This document shows, one piece after another, positions 18,532-30,454 of a stretch of DNA of 42,824 nt (position 1 is the stretch's first letter; each line of letters begins with the position of its first letter). The DNA is from UBA7396 sp047637875. GTDB lineage: Bacteria; Patescibacteriota; Gracilibacteria; BD1-5; UBA6164. A model generated the notes under the pieces. That model searched no databases, was not told the DNA's origin, and worked only from the letters and a program-made list of their open reading frames with translations. The stretch covers positions 1-42,824 of the forward strand of contig JBLJBH010000043.1 in the NCBI GenBank assembly GCA_047637875.1, written 5' to 3'. The position numbers were made by a program, and so were the translations under genes.

Positions 18532-19482
18532 ATGATAATTGTTCCAACAAGAGTTTGTAATACTGATACATGTAATTATTGTTGAGTTTATAAGAAAGAT
18601 TTTGAAGCTCTATTTTTTAGAGATTTTTCACTTGATGATTTTTTTGATAAAATTGAAATTCTCTCAAGTAAATGAAATGATTATGAACTGAGATTTTTTG
18701 GATGAGAACCATTGCTCAAATTTGAAACTATAAAAAAAATTATTTTATTTATAAAATCAAAATCAAATAAATACATTTTTACTATTAACACAAACGGATC
18801 ACTTATAGATAAAGAAAAAATAAACTTTTTTAAAGAAAATGATGTAAAACTTATAATTAGCTGTAATTGAAAATTAAAAGACCACTCTGAAACGAGATGA
18901 ATTTCCTTTTTACAAACACTAAAATTATACAAAAATATAAAACAAATTACTTCAAACAATATCAATCATCAAATAAATATTGTAGTGAATAATGAAACTG
19001 CAAAAAACTTGTGTGAAAATGTGTATTTTTTAGAAAAATTTTTAAAAGTAAAAAATATAAACTTGCTTCCTGTAAATTATAATGGTTGGAGTGAAAACTG
19101 ACTTTCAGAACTTGAAAAATCTTTTGAAGAGTTATCAAAAAAAATGAATTCAAAAGAAATAAAAATAAATTTTATAAATAAAAATATTAACAACGAAGTT
19201 CAATTATTTAATAGTGAGTTCGTAATAGATAGCGATGGAAAAGTATATCCAAGTATGGTGATACTAGAAAGTTTCTTTTTAGAAGAAAAGCAAAAAATTT
19301 TAGTTTCAGATATGAATAAAAACAAAGAAGATTTTATAAAAGATTTACAATTTTATGATAGTGAATACAATACAATTTATTCAAAATTTATAAATACCTT
19401 TTTAGAAAAAAATTTTTCTAGTATAATTGAAAATGATTACAAATCATGAAAAATATTTGGTAATTTCTTAAAAACTATTTAA
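18532..19482 (+). CDS. Radical SAM protein with CX4CX2C motif
   Basis: A 316-aa radical SAM enzyme whose cluster ligands are Cys 9, 14 and 17, a CX4CX2C spacing instead of CX3CX2C. The barrel motif RFFGGEPLLKFE and TINTNGSLIDKE follow. Where a SPASM domain would put its first cysteine there is DSDGKVYPS, with Ser instead of Cys, and no cysteine cluster after it, so auxiliary clusters appear lost. It is first in the rightward operon. It occupies the place of HxsC but lacks the HxsC cysteine spacing I would expect; treat as a distinct maturase. Confidence 0.8.
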
Positions 19483-19484
19483 GC

Positions 19485-20426
19485 ATGAAAATATTAGCTC
19501 CTGTAAAAAATCTAATTTCCTGAATAGAAATAATAAAATCTTGAGTTTGAGAGATTTATTTTTGAGTGGTTTCTGATGATTGGCAAAAAAAACACTGATT
19601 TAAAAGTATATTAAATCGTAGAGATGGAAGCCTTGCTAATATTTCATCATATTCTGACGCAAAAAAACTTATAGATTATGCTAAAAGTGCTGGAGTAGAA
19701 AGTTATATTACATTAAATAATTCTCCTGTTATTAATGATGAAAATTTGATAAAAGAAGAAATTAAAAATTGTATTGATATCAAACCAGATGCTTTAATTG
19801 TAAAAGATATTTATATCGCAAAACTTATTAGAGATATTGATAAAAATATTGGGATTCATTGTAGTTCATTAAACCAAGTAATCAATAGCGAAAGTATAAA
19901 GTTTTGGAGAGAAAATTTTAATATTTCCCGTATGATTTTTCCAAGAAATATTTCACTAAACGAAGTAAAAAATTTATGTAGTTTATTTCCAGATTTAGAA
20001 TTTGAAATATTTATAAAAAATGATTGGTGTTATAATAGTGACTGAGTCTGTTCTTCTCTACATCTAGAATGACTCAAAGATGGGATTCCTTATGTTTGTA
20101 ATAGAGAAGCAATTTACAAAAGTGATGATGAAGAGTTTAATTCTTGATATATGACTTTAGTAAAAAATATGAATGATTGTAAAGTTTGTTTTACAAAATC
20201 ACTTCTCGATATAAAAAATCTTGTTTCTCTGAAAATAGTTGGAAGAGAAAAACCTCTTGAAACTCTTTTAAATGATATAAAATTTATAAAATCTTCTCTA
20301 GAATTTGCTCCTCTAGCTGATTCAAACAAAGAATTTATTGATTTTAATATTATAAATCACAAAAAAACGATAAGAAAAGATTGTTCTCACAAAAATTGTG
20401 AGATATTTAATATGTATTATAACTAA
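19485..20426 (+). CDS. U32 family protein, UbiU-like
   Basis: A 313-aa U32 (collagenase-like) protein: N-terminal EIYFGVVSDDW, NRRDGSLANISSYSDAKKLI and YITLNNSPV. Cysteines 182, 189, 205 and 232 follow the C-x6-C-x15-C-x26-C layout close to that reported for the 4Fe-4S ligands of UbiU (Cys 169, 176, 193, 232, from memory). UbiU and UbiV form a heterodimer that hydroxylates ubiquinone precursors without oxygen. It starts 2 bp after the previous gene and ends 1 bp before the second U32 gene. Additional cysteines (235, 300, 305) are present. The substrate here is unlikely to be a quinone. Confidence 0.7.
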
Positions 20427-20427
20427 A

Positions 20428-21204
20428 ATGGAAAAAGCTTATTTAATAACAGAAAATACATCACTAGAAAATTTAGAAAAATCTATAAATCAATACAATA
20501 GACTCTATTTTTGAGATGCGTATTGTGAGCATAATTTATTATATTTTTTAAGAAATGAAGATTTTATAAAAAAAGTTTTAGATTTCAAAAAACCTCTTAC
20601 TCTCACAACACCTATTATCTCAGAGAAAAATCTAGTAAAATTAAAAGATTTTATTTCAAAGCTAAAGGATCTGGATTGATTTGAAGTGGTAGTAAATGAT
20701 TACTGAGTTTTACATATGATAGAAAATGAATTTCCAAAAATAAAAATGATTTGGTGAAACTTTTTATCTGGACAAAATAAAGATCCGTTTTTAAAAATTT
20801 TTAAAGATAAAGAAGTTCATAAACAAATTACGATTGATAATGATTTTTATTTTGATTATTTATTCAGAAAAAATATTGATTTGATTGAAATGTATAATAC
20901 TTTTCAATGATTTGAAATAAAAAAAGATTATAATATAAGTCTGTATTTTCCATATAGTGTTTATTCAATAAACAGATATTGTCCAACAAAACTTGTTTAT
21001 GATAAAAAAAATTACTTAACAGTAGTTGAGGATTGTGACGGATGCATGGGAAAAATTCCTACAAATTTCAATATGAATTTAAAAATGAAAGCTGATCATT
21101 CTAAAAATTTTTTTAGGTGAAATAAACAATTCTATGAAAACTTAGATTTGATACAAAATCCTAAAATAAAAAGAATTATTTATAATTATGATTTAGTATG
21201 ATAA
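20428..21204 (+). CDS. U32 family protein, UbiV-like
   Basis: A 258-aa divergent U32 protein, shorter than its neighbour. It has LYFGDAYCEH near the N-terminus (Cys 33) and NRYCP (Cys 185) then EDCDGC (Cys 203, 206). One early cysteine plus three late ones is the UbiV pattern (Cys 39, 180, 193, 197, from memory). Two consecutive U32 genes of these sizes mirror the ubiU-ubiV pair. The gene overlaps the next one by 7 bp, so translation is probably coupled. Confidence 0.65.
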
Positions 21205-22532
21205 ACAAAAATTACAACCAAAAATTCAGAAACTTTTTTGAAAAGTTTTTTGATAATTACACAAAAGCAAGCAATCAAGAAGAAAGAGAGTTTTTATGGA
21301 AACTTGCGGTTATTTTTGTTGAAAAAAACAGAGATTTTGTTATGCAGTATCCTTTAGTGAATTATTGGGAAGATATTTGAGAAAAGGATTATCAAAAAAC
21401 AAAAAATGAATTATTAAGCGAATATGAAAATAAAAACATAAATCTTTATTTTCATATTCCTTTTTGTAAAACAAAATGTACTTATTGTAATTTTCATATC
21501 ATTACTTGAGATAAAAATAAAGATTTTATGCAGAAATTATATATTCATAAATTAAAATATGAAATTGATGATTTTTTAAAAAATGTAAAAAATTTTTCTA
21601 TTGATAGTATTTTTATAGGATGATGAACTCCAACTTACCTTGATGAAGAGTATTTAGAAGATTTACTCAAATATATTCAAGATAAATTATATAAATATTT
21701 TTCAAAAAATATTGAGTTTAGTTTTGAATGAAATCCTGATTCCATAAACCAAGAAAAACTAGAAATATTAAAAAAATATAAAGTAAACAGACTTTCAATT
21801 TGAGTTCAAACTTTTGATAATGAAATACTCAAAAAAATAAACAGAACCTATGAAAAAGATATTGTTTTAGATGTACTAAAAAAAGCAAAAGAAACTTGAT
21901 TTGAAAATATAAATATTGATATGATCTACGGACTTCCAGGTTCAAATTATGAAAATATGAAAATTGATTTAAATATTGTAAAAAATTTAGATATAACTCA
22001 TGTAACCTATTATCCATTATATTATTATGAAGATTCTATATTATCAAAAACTGGAAAATTTGAAGACAATATAGAACTTATTTATAATTTTTATGATGAA
22101 GTCACTTCCACTCTAAAAGGAAAATGATTTACTCAGTATGGAAGAGAATATTTTTGTAAAAACTGACTCATACATAATTACCAAAATAATTATGTATCAA
22201 ATAAACTTCTTTATGGTTTTTGACATTCAGCCTATTCTTTTAATGGAAAGAACGCTTTTTATAAAAATCAAGATTTAAAAAATTATCTAAAAACTCTTGA
22301 CAATATTAAAAAAATATTCTACTATAACAACGAAAATCTTGATAGAAGACTTTTTGTATTATGAAGTAGGAATATAAATATAATAAAAGTCAATATAAAA
22401 AATATTGAACACCTTGAAAAAAGCCTTAGAATGTCTGATAATTTAAATTTAATTAAAAATGATTTAAATAATTATATCTTAACTGATTTCTGATTAAAGT
22501 ATCAAGAATTAGTTGCACATTTATTTGTTTAA
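21198..22532 (+). CDS. HemN/HemW-like radical SAM protein
   Basis: A 444-aa radical SAM protein of the coproporphyrinogen-oxidase-like group: YFHIPFCKTKCTYCNFH (Cys 90, 94, 97, CX3CX2C), FIGGGTPTYL, RLSIGVQTFDNEILKKINR and IDMIYGLPG. It carries about 80 extra residues before the cluster, compared with HemW, where the motif is near the N-terminus. HemN-like enzymes also include methylases and cyclopropanases in natural-product pathways. No other heme gene is present, and the tight operon with the U32 pair argues for peptide modification over heme work. Confidence 0.8.
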
Positions 22533-22544
22533 CTTTTTTTATGT

Positions 22545-23702
22545 ATGAATTGAAATAAAAAAACAAAATATTTTCTTATTTTAATAATTTCAATTATAAC
22601 AATAATAATAACTTTTATAGCAATAAATTGATTTAAAAAGGAAGAAAAATTTATATGAACTATTATTCCTGAAAAAGAATATAATTTAAATATATTATAT
22701 CCTAGAGAAGAGTGAGATAATGAAAGTAATAATTTGAATAGTTGAAGTATTCTTGTAAGTGAAACTTTAAAAGCTGATGAAAGAGAAAGTATAATAAAAA
22801 ATTTAAAATTACTTTGTGATTTTTGAAGTGCAAAAATGATAAGATCAAGTACTATGGGGCCTATCTTGAAAAAAAATATAGTAGAAAATCTTAATGAAAG
22901 ATATAAATTATGAACTCTTCCTGATTTAGTATTAGAAACATGTTCTTGAATGGATGATTTATATTTAGAACAAATTATAAAATATCTAAGATGAGATGAT
23001 GAAGTGATAGTTATTTATAATGAAGAAAATAATAAAAAAATTGATGAATTAATAAAAAACCTAAAATTTAATGATAAATGAATTGATAATAAAAAACTAA
23101 AAAATGATAGTGAATATTTTAAAGAAGTATTTTTTAAAATAAATTTAATACCTATTATGTCAGTTTATTTTTCAGATTACATGATTTACAAAAATGAACC
23201 AAAAGAATTCTTTAAAGCTTACTCTTTTAATTCTTTTGATGTAAAAAATCAATACACTGAAAAACTGCTACAAAAATTTAATACATTTCTAAAAGATTTA
23301 GATTTTCAATGAATTGAGGATTTTAGAAATAGTTTAATGAAAAGTTATAATATTAGTAATGTAGATGAACTTGTTAGAGATATTAATGAAAAATATTCAC
23401 AACTGGAACAGAAATTATCAGATAAACAAAAAATTGATTTAAAAGAAAAATTAAAACATGTACAAGCTATGGAAAATTTTTACTTATCAAATGATTTTCA
23501 AAATTTAAAAAATGATGTAGAATTATATAATGCTTTTATTGAACTATGAAGATTACATTTAATTTTTTCTATAGTAAATAATGATTATGCCGATGGACTT
23601 GATGAACCTTGGTCTTGAAAAGAATTCTTTAAAAATGAATCTAATTGAAAATATATACCTAGAGTATGATATATTTATATGCTAGAACAATCTAATTTAT
23701 AA
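22545..23702 (+). CDS. Membrane-anchored unknown protein (385 aa)
   Basis: Not recognised. One N-terminal membrane segment (residues 7-27, rich in Ile) is followed by a large extracytoplasmic domain that is helical and charged. A putative coiled coil (VRDINEKYSQLEQKLSDKQK) lies around residue 280. It contains two cysteines (near residues 94 and 126). It sits between the radical SAM gene and the peptide gene, so it could be an anchor or processing partner of the peptide; that is inference. Confidence 0.75.
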
Positions 23703-23728
23703 TATTTTATTATTTAACTTTATTTATT

Positions 23729-23935
23729 ATGAAAAAGAATATAAAAAGTTTTCTTAGAGAAGAAGATGGAAAAACTATTAAAAAAAGTATTTTAATTTCA
23801 TCTTTATGACTTATAACTTGATTTGCACTAACAGCTTGAACAGATGCTTCTCATGGAAATAATCACCTTAGTTGAACTGGTACAGATTACCATTCATCTA
23901 CTCATGCAAACCATAGTAATCATTCGTCTTATTAG
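23729..23935 (+). CDS. His-Xaa-Ser type peptide, candidate HxsA-like precursor
   Basis: A 68-aa protein ending in TAG. Residues 1-20 are charged (SFLREEDGKTIKKS), 21-37 are small and hydrophobic (ILISSLGLITGFALTAG), and the tail 38-68 is ASHGNNHLSGTGTDYHSS plus THANHSNHSSY. Six histidines (42, 46, 55, 59, 62, 65) recur with Ser/Asn every three residues at the end (HAN, HSN, HSS). That is the signature of HxsA-type repeat peptides, though shorter than typical members. Several genes away are the HxsB- and HxsD-like maturases. Too short for a routine gene caller under the standard code, where TGA breaks it. Confidence 0.65.
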
Positions 23936-23950
23936 TTAATTTAAACTTAT

Positions 23951-26212
23951 ATGAAAAAAAAATTAATATTATTTGTAATTTTTTTGTTCTTTATTTACTC
24001 TGAAAATACAAATGCATCTCAGATATCTTATTGACTAACAACTTGAATAACTTCTTGTCCTTTGTGATGGGAACTTATTCCATCACAAAGATGAAAATCA
24101 TGATTATCTACCGGTGGAACATTAACTTGTCAAAAAGCAGTAGCTAGATTATGAGTTAATTATTGAGCATCTTTTTCTTATTCAATAAATAGTTGAAAAA
24201 CTTCTTGCCCTGCTTGACAAGAAATTTTAACAAGTGCTCTTAAAAAACATCCTTGAACTAGTTGAAATATTTCGTGTATGAAAGTTGATGATGATGTTCC
24301 TGTTATTGATGTAAATCTAAATTGATACACAAATGATGTTTGGACAAATAAAGACGTTAAATTAAATATCTCTGTTTCAGATGTTTGGACATGAATAAAA
24401 AAAGTTACTTATAAAGTAAATTGAACTTCGTATGTATGAAGCAGTAATTTTGAACTAAATTTCACAGAAGAATGAATTTATAATGTTGAAATTCAAGCAG
24501 AAGACAAATCAACTCATGAATTGTGGTTTTGAACTCCTGTAGATACATGAAATATCTCAAAAAAAAGTTATATAATTAAGATAGATAAATCTGCTCCTGC
24601 ATTAGTTACTTTCTCTGCTACAGACAGTGTAAATTGGTTAACGCAAAGACCTGTAATTAGTTATAAAATTGTAGATACTTACAAGTGAGTTTCTATTGAA
24701 CAGAAAACTTTTATGTGTAGTTGAAAACCTGAAAATTCTGAATGGTTATCACCTACTTTATTAACTTGAGAATTAACTTGAACTTGTGATCCTAACTCTT
24801 TAGATTGTACTAATGATTATAATTTTACACCTAACCCTAATCACACAACCTTATGATGTAGATGGGCTTGTTCTTGATGATATACAAAATGAGAAGATGA
24901 TAAATGTTATTTAACAAATATTGTAAATACTTGTTCTTGAATATTAACTTGAATGTATAAGTATAATAAAAATGATTATTTAGAAAAATTAAATGATGAT
25001 GTAGCAGCTTATTGGACTGGTCCTACATGAGTAATGGAAGATTGAGATTTTGCATCTAAAATTAATCCTTTAACTTTAGAGTACTCACCAGATATCACCA
25101 TGTGTCAACAACAATGTAACCCAGGAACAATTTATGAATTTTGAAAATGCGTAAACGAAAATGCTTTAGTTTGTTGTCAGTCAACTTATCCACTATCTAC
25201 TTATAAAACTGTTTGAGTTGAAGTTGATTGTTCTCTACCAGAAAATTCAAATGATGTTTCGTGTGTAAAAAATGAATTTTGTTGATGATATGTAAAAGAT
25301 GTAATGAAAATATGGGATTTTAATAAATGGATTTATACAGATGGTATAAATAATGAAGATACTTTAACAGAAATTTGTTGACAAGAACCTATAGAAAACT
25401 CAAATTGATTCACTTGTAATTCTAAATATTATTTAACTTGATCTTGAACTGCAAATCAAAAATGTGAAATTGTACCTATATGAGAATATTCAGCCCAAGA
25501 TAATGAAAAATATTTATGTGATAATAAACCAAACAATTCTTATTATACTTCAAATGGAGATAATAACAATTGTAATTGGACTTGTAATAGTTGATATTAT
25601 CAAAGTTGATGAAAATGTCTTAGTATTAATAGAATAAGTAGCTGTAATGATAAACCACATAATACAGTATGGAATACTGTTAGTGAAATTCCACAAGTTA
25701 GAATTTGAGGAAGTTGGTTACCAACTAGAAATCCAGTTTATAATATAGAACCAAGTACAACTGAATGTAGATTTAAATGTGCTAAAAATTACTCTTGGGA
25801 TTGAAGTAATTGTATTAGAGATAGATACCAGACAACTATATATAATTGAACTGAACTTTTTGCATTAAATGAAACTAAAGATTTTTTAAAAATTCATGAT
25901 AAATGTGTAATATTAGATGTTTATAATGATAAAACTGACAATAAAGTAATTTTAACTAATAATTCAAATGAATGGAATTTAAAAATAACTGACAAATGAA
26001 CTGAAAAAAGAACTAGAGTTTATATGTTGTGTAGTAATAAAGTTTCTAATTGATGAAGTACAAGTATATGATATCCTTGTATAAGAAATTCATTAGAATG
26101 AATATTTTATGACTGAGAATGTAATGTATGAAATTACTGGGAAGAACCTGATTTATTAAATAAAACTAATATTTCTAGTTATTGTTTTTGAGATCCTTGA
26201 AAATGTGAGTAA
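23951..26212 (+). CDS. Large secreted Cys-rich protein with Ig-like domain
   Basis: A 753-aa exported protein: signal peptide (residues 1-23), a region with paired motifs (TSCPLGWELIPSQRG and TSCPAGQEILTSALKK), an Ig-like beta domain (VNLNGYTNDVWTNKDVKLNI through FTEEGIYNVEIQAEDKS), then a long Cys-rich region with many Trp, Asn and Gly residues, probably disulfide-stabilised. It lacks a C-terminal anchor. The Ig-like part resembles surface adhesin repeats. It starts 15 bp after the peptide gene and could be its display partner. Confidence 0.75.
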
Positions 26213-26237
26213 AAAATTAATTTTTAATTTAAAAATT

Positions 26238-29200
26238 ATGAAAAAAAATCATATATCATTTTTAATTATAATATTTTTAATTATATATTGATATAATTCA
26301 ATTTATGCTTCTTTTACACCAATTCAAAATACTAGCTGAAATAGGGCTTGTCTTTATTCTATGAGTTGACAAAAGGTAGATTGAACTACGTTTTTTGAAG
26401 ACTGGGAACCTGTTGAGTGTGAAAAAACTTTAGATTTTAGAGTTCTTGTAGATGATTGAGAACATCGTCCAGATGGAATATATACTTTTAGTATTAAAGC
26501 AAATGATAGTAATCAAGCTTGAGATAATAAAAGTTATGTATGAGAAGCTACTATTGATAAATCTAATAAATATTGAATATCAACTTGGTGACCTTATAAA
26601 GTTGATACAACTCCACCTTCTTGTATTCTTAAAGAAATAAGGATACCAGCTTGAAAATGAAATAATTTATATTATAATAATTGAAGATTATATTATAAAT
26701 CTATAGATTGAATAGGAGAGTTTCGTATAACATTAGAAGCAGATGATACAAATAACTGAACTTACCCAAATACTAGTAAATTAAAAAAAATCGAATTTCC
26801 AACATTATTATGAGTTACTCCTGATAGTACAATTTATTCAGCACCAACTTGATGAAAACAAACAATTACTTGAATATATAATTGGAGTTGAAATAATAGT
26901 TCTACTTGAGATATATTAAATAATTCTAATAGAAATTTTTGTTTTGATTATGCTTGAAACGAAACTCCTCTAAAAACTGATTCAAATACAAAGTTAATAA
27001 TTGAAGATTGAAATCATACAATAACATGAATAACATCTTTAATTTTGACACCTGATTCTCAAGCACCAACAGTTGCTTGAAACTCATATAATCCTTTATC
27101 AAACTGAATAAAATATATCTCTTGAAATAACTGAGATTGATTAGAAGATACAATTTATGATTGAGATACATCTAAATCTAAGTTTTTTGCTGCATTAGAT
27201 AACAGAAGAATAATAATTCCTTCTTTTAGAGATACTTGAAGTTGATTAAAAAGTTTTCAAGTAAAAATAGAAAAATATGATGATAAATCTGTTTTAAGAG
27301 TTTATGATAGAGTTTTATCAACTAAAGATTCTAAAGTTGATAATTTAAGTAATGTAAATATTGACCATAATTTTAGTTTAATTGATTTAGATTTAAATAC
27401 AAATTGATATAGAAATTATACTTGGAATATAGAAACTCTAAACCTTTGATGAAATACGGTAAAAACAGATGAAATTTGTGATATGGTTTGAAATTGTATA
27501 TCAACTCCTACCCCTGATTTTAAAGTTGTAGCCAATTCTCCAATTTTAGCAACAAATACAAGTATAACAAGTTGAAATAATTGAACTAAACATAATCTAA
27601 ATTCAGACTATAGCTGAAATGAAAATATGGTTTCTAACTTAAGAGATAAACATACTTCTTTGGTATTTTTTGAAGATAAATATTGAAATGGTATTAATTC
27701 TGTTTCTTGAGTAAAAAATATAGAACTAAAAATAAATCTTGAAAATACTTTATGATGTGATCAATATAATGAACCTGAAAAATGAGATTGCGTAGATTTT
27801 AAGTTTAAAAATTGAAATCAACTTTTAAACTGAACTTTAAATCCTACAGCTTTAGAATATAAAGATTTTACATATCTTTTTACAAATTATAACCAATTTA
27901 AAGGTTGAGAATTAAATTATGATTTAAAATCAGCTATTCCTACAAAAAATGAATATAAAATTTCATGATGAAGTGATAGTCTATATTGAAATGACTTAAC
28001 TGCAAAATTACAATTAAATAATTTATCAATCAAAGTTGATAATTTGCTATCTTATGATTGAATCTGAGAAAATCCTTCTGATTTCAATATTGCAAACAAT
28101 ACCTCAAATAAACCAATTTATAAATGGGATCCAATAGTAAATTATAACTTGTTATGATCTATATATCCTTTAGTAGAATGACAACAAAAAACAGTTAATA
28201 TATGAAAAATTGGTAATGATAATGATAATTTACTTATAAAGTATGAATTAGAAACTAGATTATGAACAAATAATTTTTTCTTGCAATTTAATAATATTGC
28301 TCTGTTAAATTGAAATATTGAAACTGGTTGAAAAACTCCAGCTTGAAGTGAAAATTATTATTTAATAAAAAATTCTCTACTTACATGAGTTTGAAGATGA
28401 GAAATTCCTTTTAATTCTGGATCTGATAAATATAATTTTATACCAAAAACTATTTGATGAATTAATGATTGATCTACAAAATTAGCATTATATTCTGTAT
28501 TAAATTATATAGTTTGATGAAAAAATGTAAAAATACCATCTGTTCAATCTTGATTTAAATGATATTGACCATATGTAGAATCTGATTTTTTAGATAACTC
28601 ATCATATCACAATGATAGTAATATAGTTTTATCAGAAATTGATATAAGATGAATAACTCAAACTAGAACTACATCATTATGAGGCGTAACTTGAGAATGA
28701 GCAGTTTCTACTGATAATAGTACATATAAAGATGTATCAAGTATTAAACTTTATGATTTAAAAACTCAAGTAAATAAAAATGTAGAAACTCTATTAGCTT
28801 GAAGTGATAGAAATGAATGAACAAAATGAAGTTCTACAATTACATCTTTTGATTTTTCAACTCAATGATGATTAAAATTAAATCAAAATAATTTAATATA
28901 TTTTAAAGATAGAGATGTAACTATAGACTGCTGAAATACTTGTAATATATCTTGAAAAAAGACTATAGTAGTTGAAAACTGAAATATAATATTAAGATCT
29001 AATTTAAATTACAATAATAATAATTCTATAATTTGATTTATATTAATATGAAATAAAGACTGAAATACTTCTCAATTTAGAATTTCAGAAAATATAACTA
29101 ATTGAGTTTGAGTAATTTATTCAGAATGACCAATAGTTAGTATAAATAACTCAAATACTAAAGTTTATAATTGAGCAAATACTGAAAATACAAATTTAGT

Positions 29201-29615
29201 AAATCAATTATATTGGAAATGAAGTTTTGCTTCTAGAAATACTGTATGATGAGCAATTAAAGATAATGCAGGAGTATGTCCTTATGGAACAGCTGAATAC
29301 AATACATCTAACTGTACTATAGAAAAAGCTCAATGATATGATTTAATATATTTAAGAAGATATGCAAGAGTAATTAAAGACTTATATTGAGTAACAAATA
29401 ACTTAATGTGAGATGATAAAATACCTTTAAATATAGATAAAGTAAAAGTAAAAATTGCTTGATGAGATGAATTTGAAAAATCTTGAAATATTTTGGTAAA
29501 AACTATTAACTGAACTTTAGCTAAACCAGAAAAAAATAATTTAAATGCACCTTTAATTATTGAGTACGATTCAAAACTACAAAGTTCACCTCCATTATGA
29601 TTTTTTAGCAATTAA
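26238..29615 (+). CDS. Giant secreted surface protein (1125 aa)
   Basis: Signal peptide (MKKNHISFLIIIFLIIYGYN), then a series of beta-rich segments of the Ig/cadherin-like type, e.g. EFRITLEADDTNNGTYPNTS and SKFFAALDNRRIIIPSFRDT, each with Asp-rich turns. The last third (residues ~880-1100) has DRDVTIDCGNTCNISGKKTI and a run of short strands typical of a beta-helix. No catalytic motif or membrane anchor seen. A surface or extracellular structural protein, probably an adhesin, co-transcribed with the preceding Cys-rich protein. Confidence 0.75.
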
Positions 29616-29626
29616 TAATTTTACAT

Positions 29627-30451
29627 ATGAGTAAAAATAAAATTTTTATAACTATTTGATTAATAACTTGTTTATTAATTTGAATTTTTGCATATTCTTC
29701 ATATTCAAAAATTCAAAAAAAAGAAAAAGAAATAGCTCAAAGATTAATTAATGAAGCTGAAATAAATAAAAAATTAAATGATTTAGAAGTAAAACCCGTT
29801 ATTGTAGAAGAAAAAACTGAAGTTTCGACTTGAAGTAACACAATAATTTCTGAAGATAATTCTAAAAAAACTCTTCAAGATACTTTAAAAAATGAATCAA
29901 TTAGTATATTAACTTTTACAAATGTAAAACAATGTGATGATTTAATATATTTAAAAGAGAAATGTAAAAATAAATTTTTGTACTCTTTAGCTATAGAAAG
30001 TAATAATCTAAGTTATTGTGATAAATTATTAACTCAAGATGAAATAAATAGTTGTAATGATGAAATAAATTATAATAAAAATAACTGTACTGCTATATCA
30101 AATACATTTTTAAAAGAAAAATGTGTAAATAATAATAAAGTTTTACAAGAATCTAAAAAAGTAACTGAAATATTATCCAGTAATAATACTAATGCTAGTT
30201 TATGTACAACATTAAGTAACTATTCAGATAAAGAAAGTTGTCTTAAAAAAGTTATATTAGTAAAAAAAGATTTATCTTTATGTAATAGTGTTTTCACTGA
30301 TAAAAAAGAACAAGAAAAATGTGTAAAAAATGTATCTTATGATTATAATAGAAGTATTATAAATGAAGCTTATGTAAAAAAAGATTTATCTTTATGTGAT
30401 AAATTAACAACTTCTGAATTAAAAACTCAATGTAAAAGTATGACTTTTTAA
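29627..30451 (+). CDS. Membrane-anchored protein with six paired-Cys repeats
   Basis: A 274-aa protein with one N-terminal membrane segment (residues 7-25), a charged linker, then six copies of a C-x(9-12)-C helical unit, e.g. LCTTLSNYSDKESC, LCNSVFTDKKEQEKC and LCDKLTTSELKTQC, each with Leu or a polar residue before the first Cys and Asp/Asn after it. The pattern predicts helical hairpins clamped by disulfides outside the membrane. No family recognised. It ends 3 bp before the peptidase gene. Confidence 0.75.
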
Positions 30452-30454
30452 AAT

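Noticed and set aside
18532..19482. Assigning this radical SAM gene as hxsC
   Set aside because: The cysteine spacing and lack of C-terminal cysteines do not match my knowledge of HxsC; position alone is not enough.
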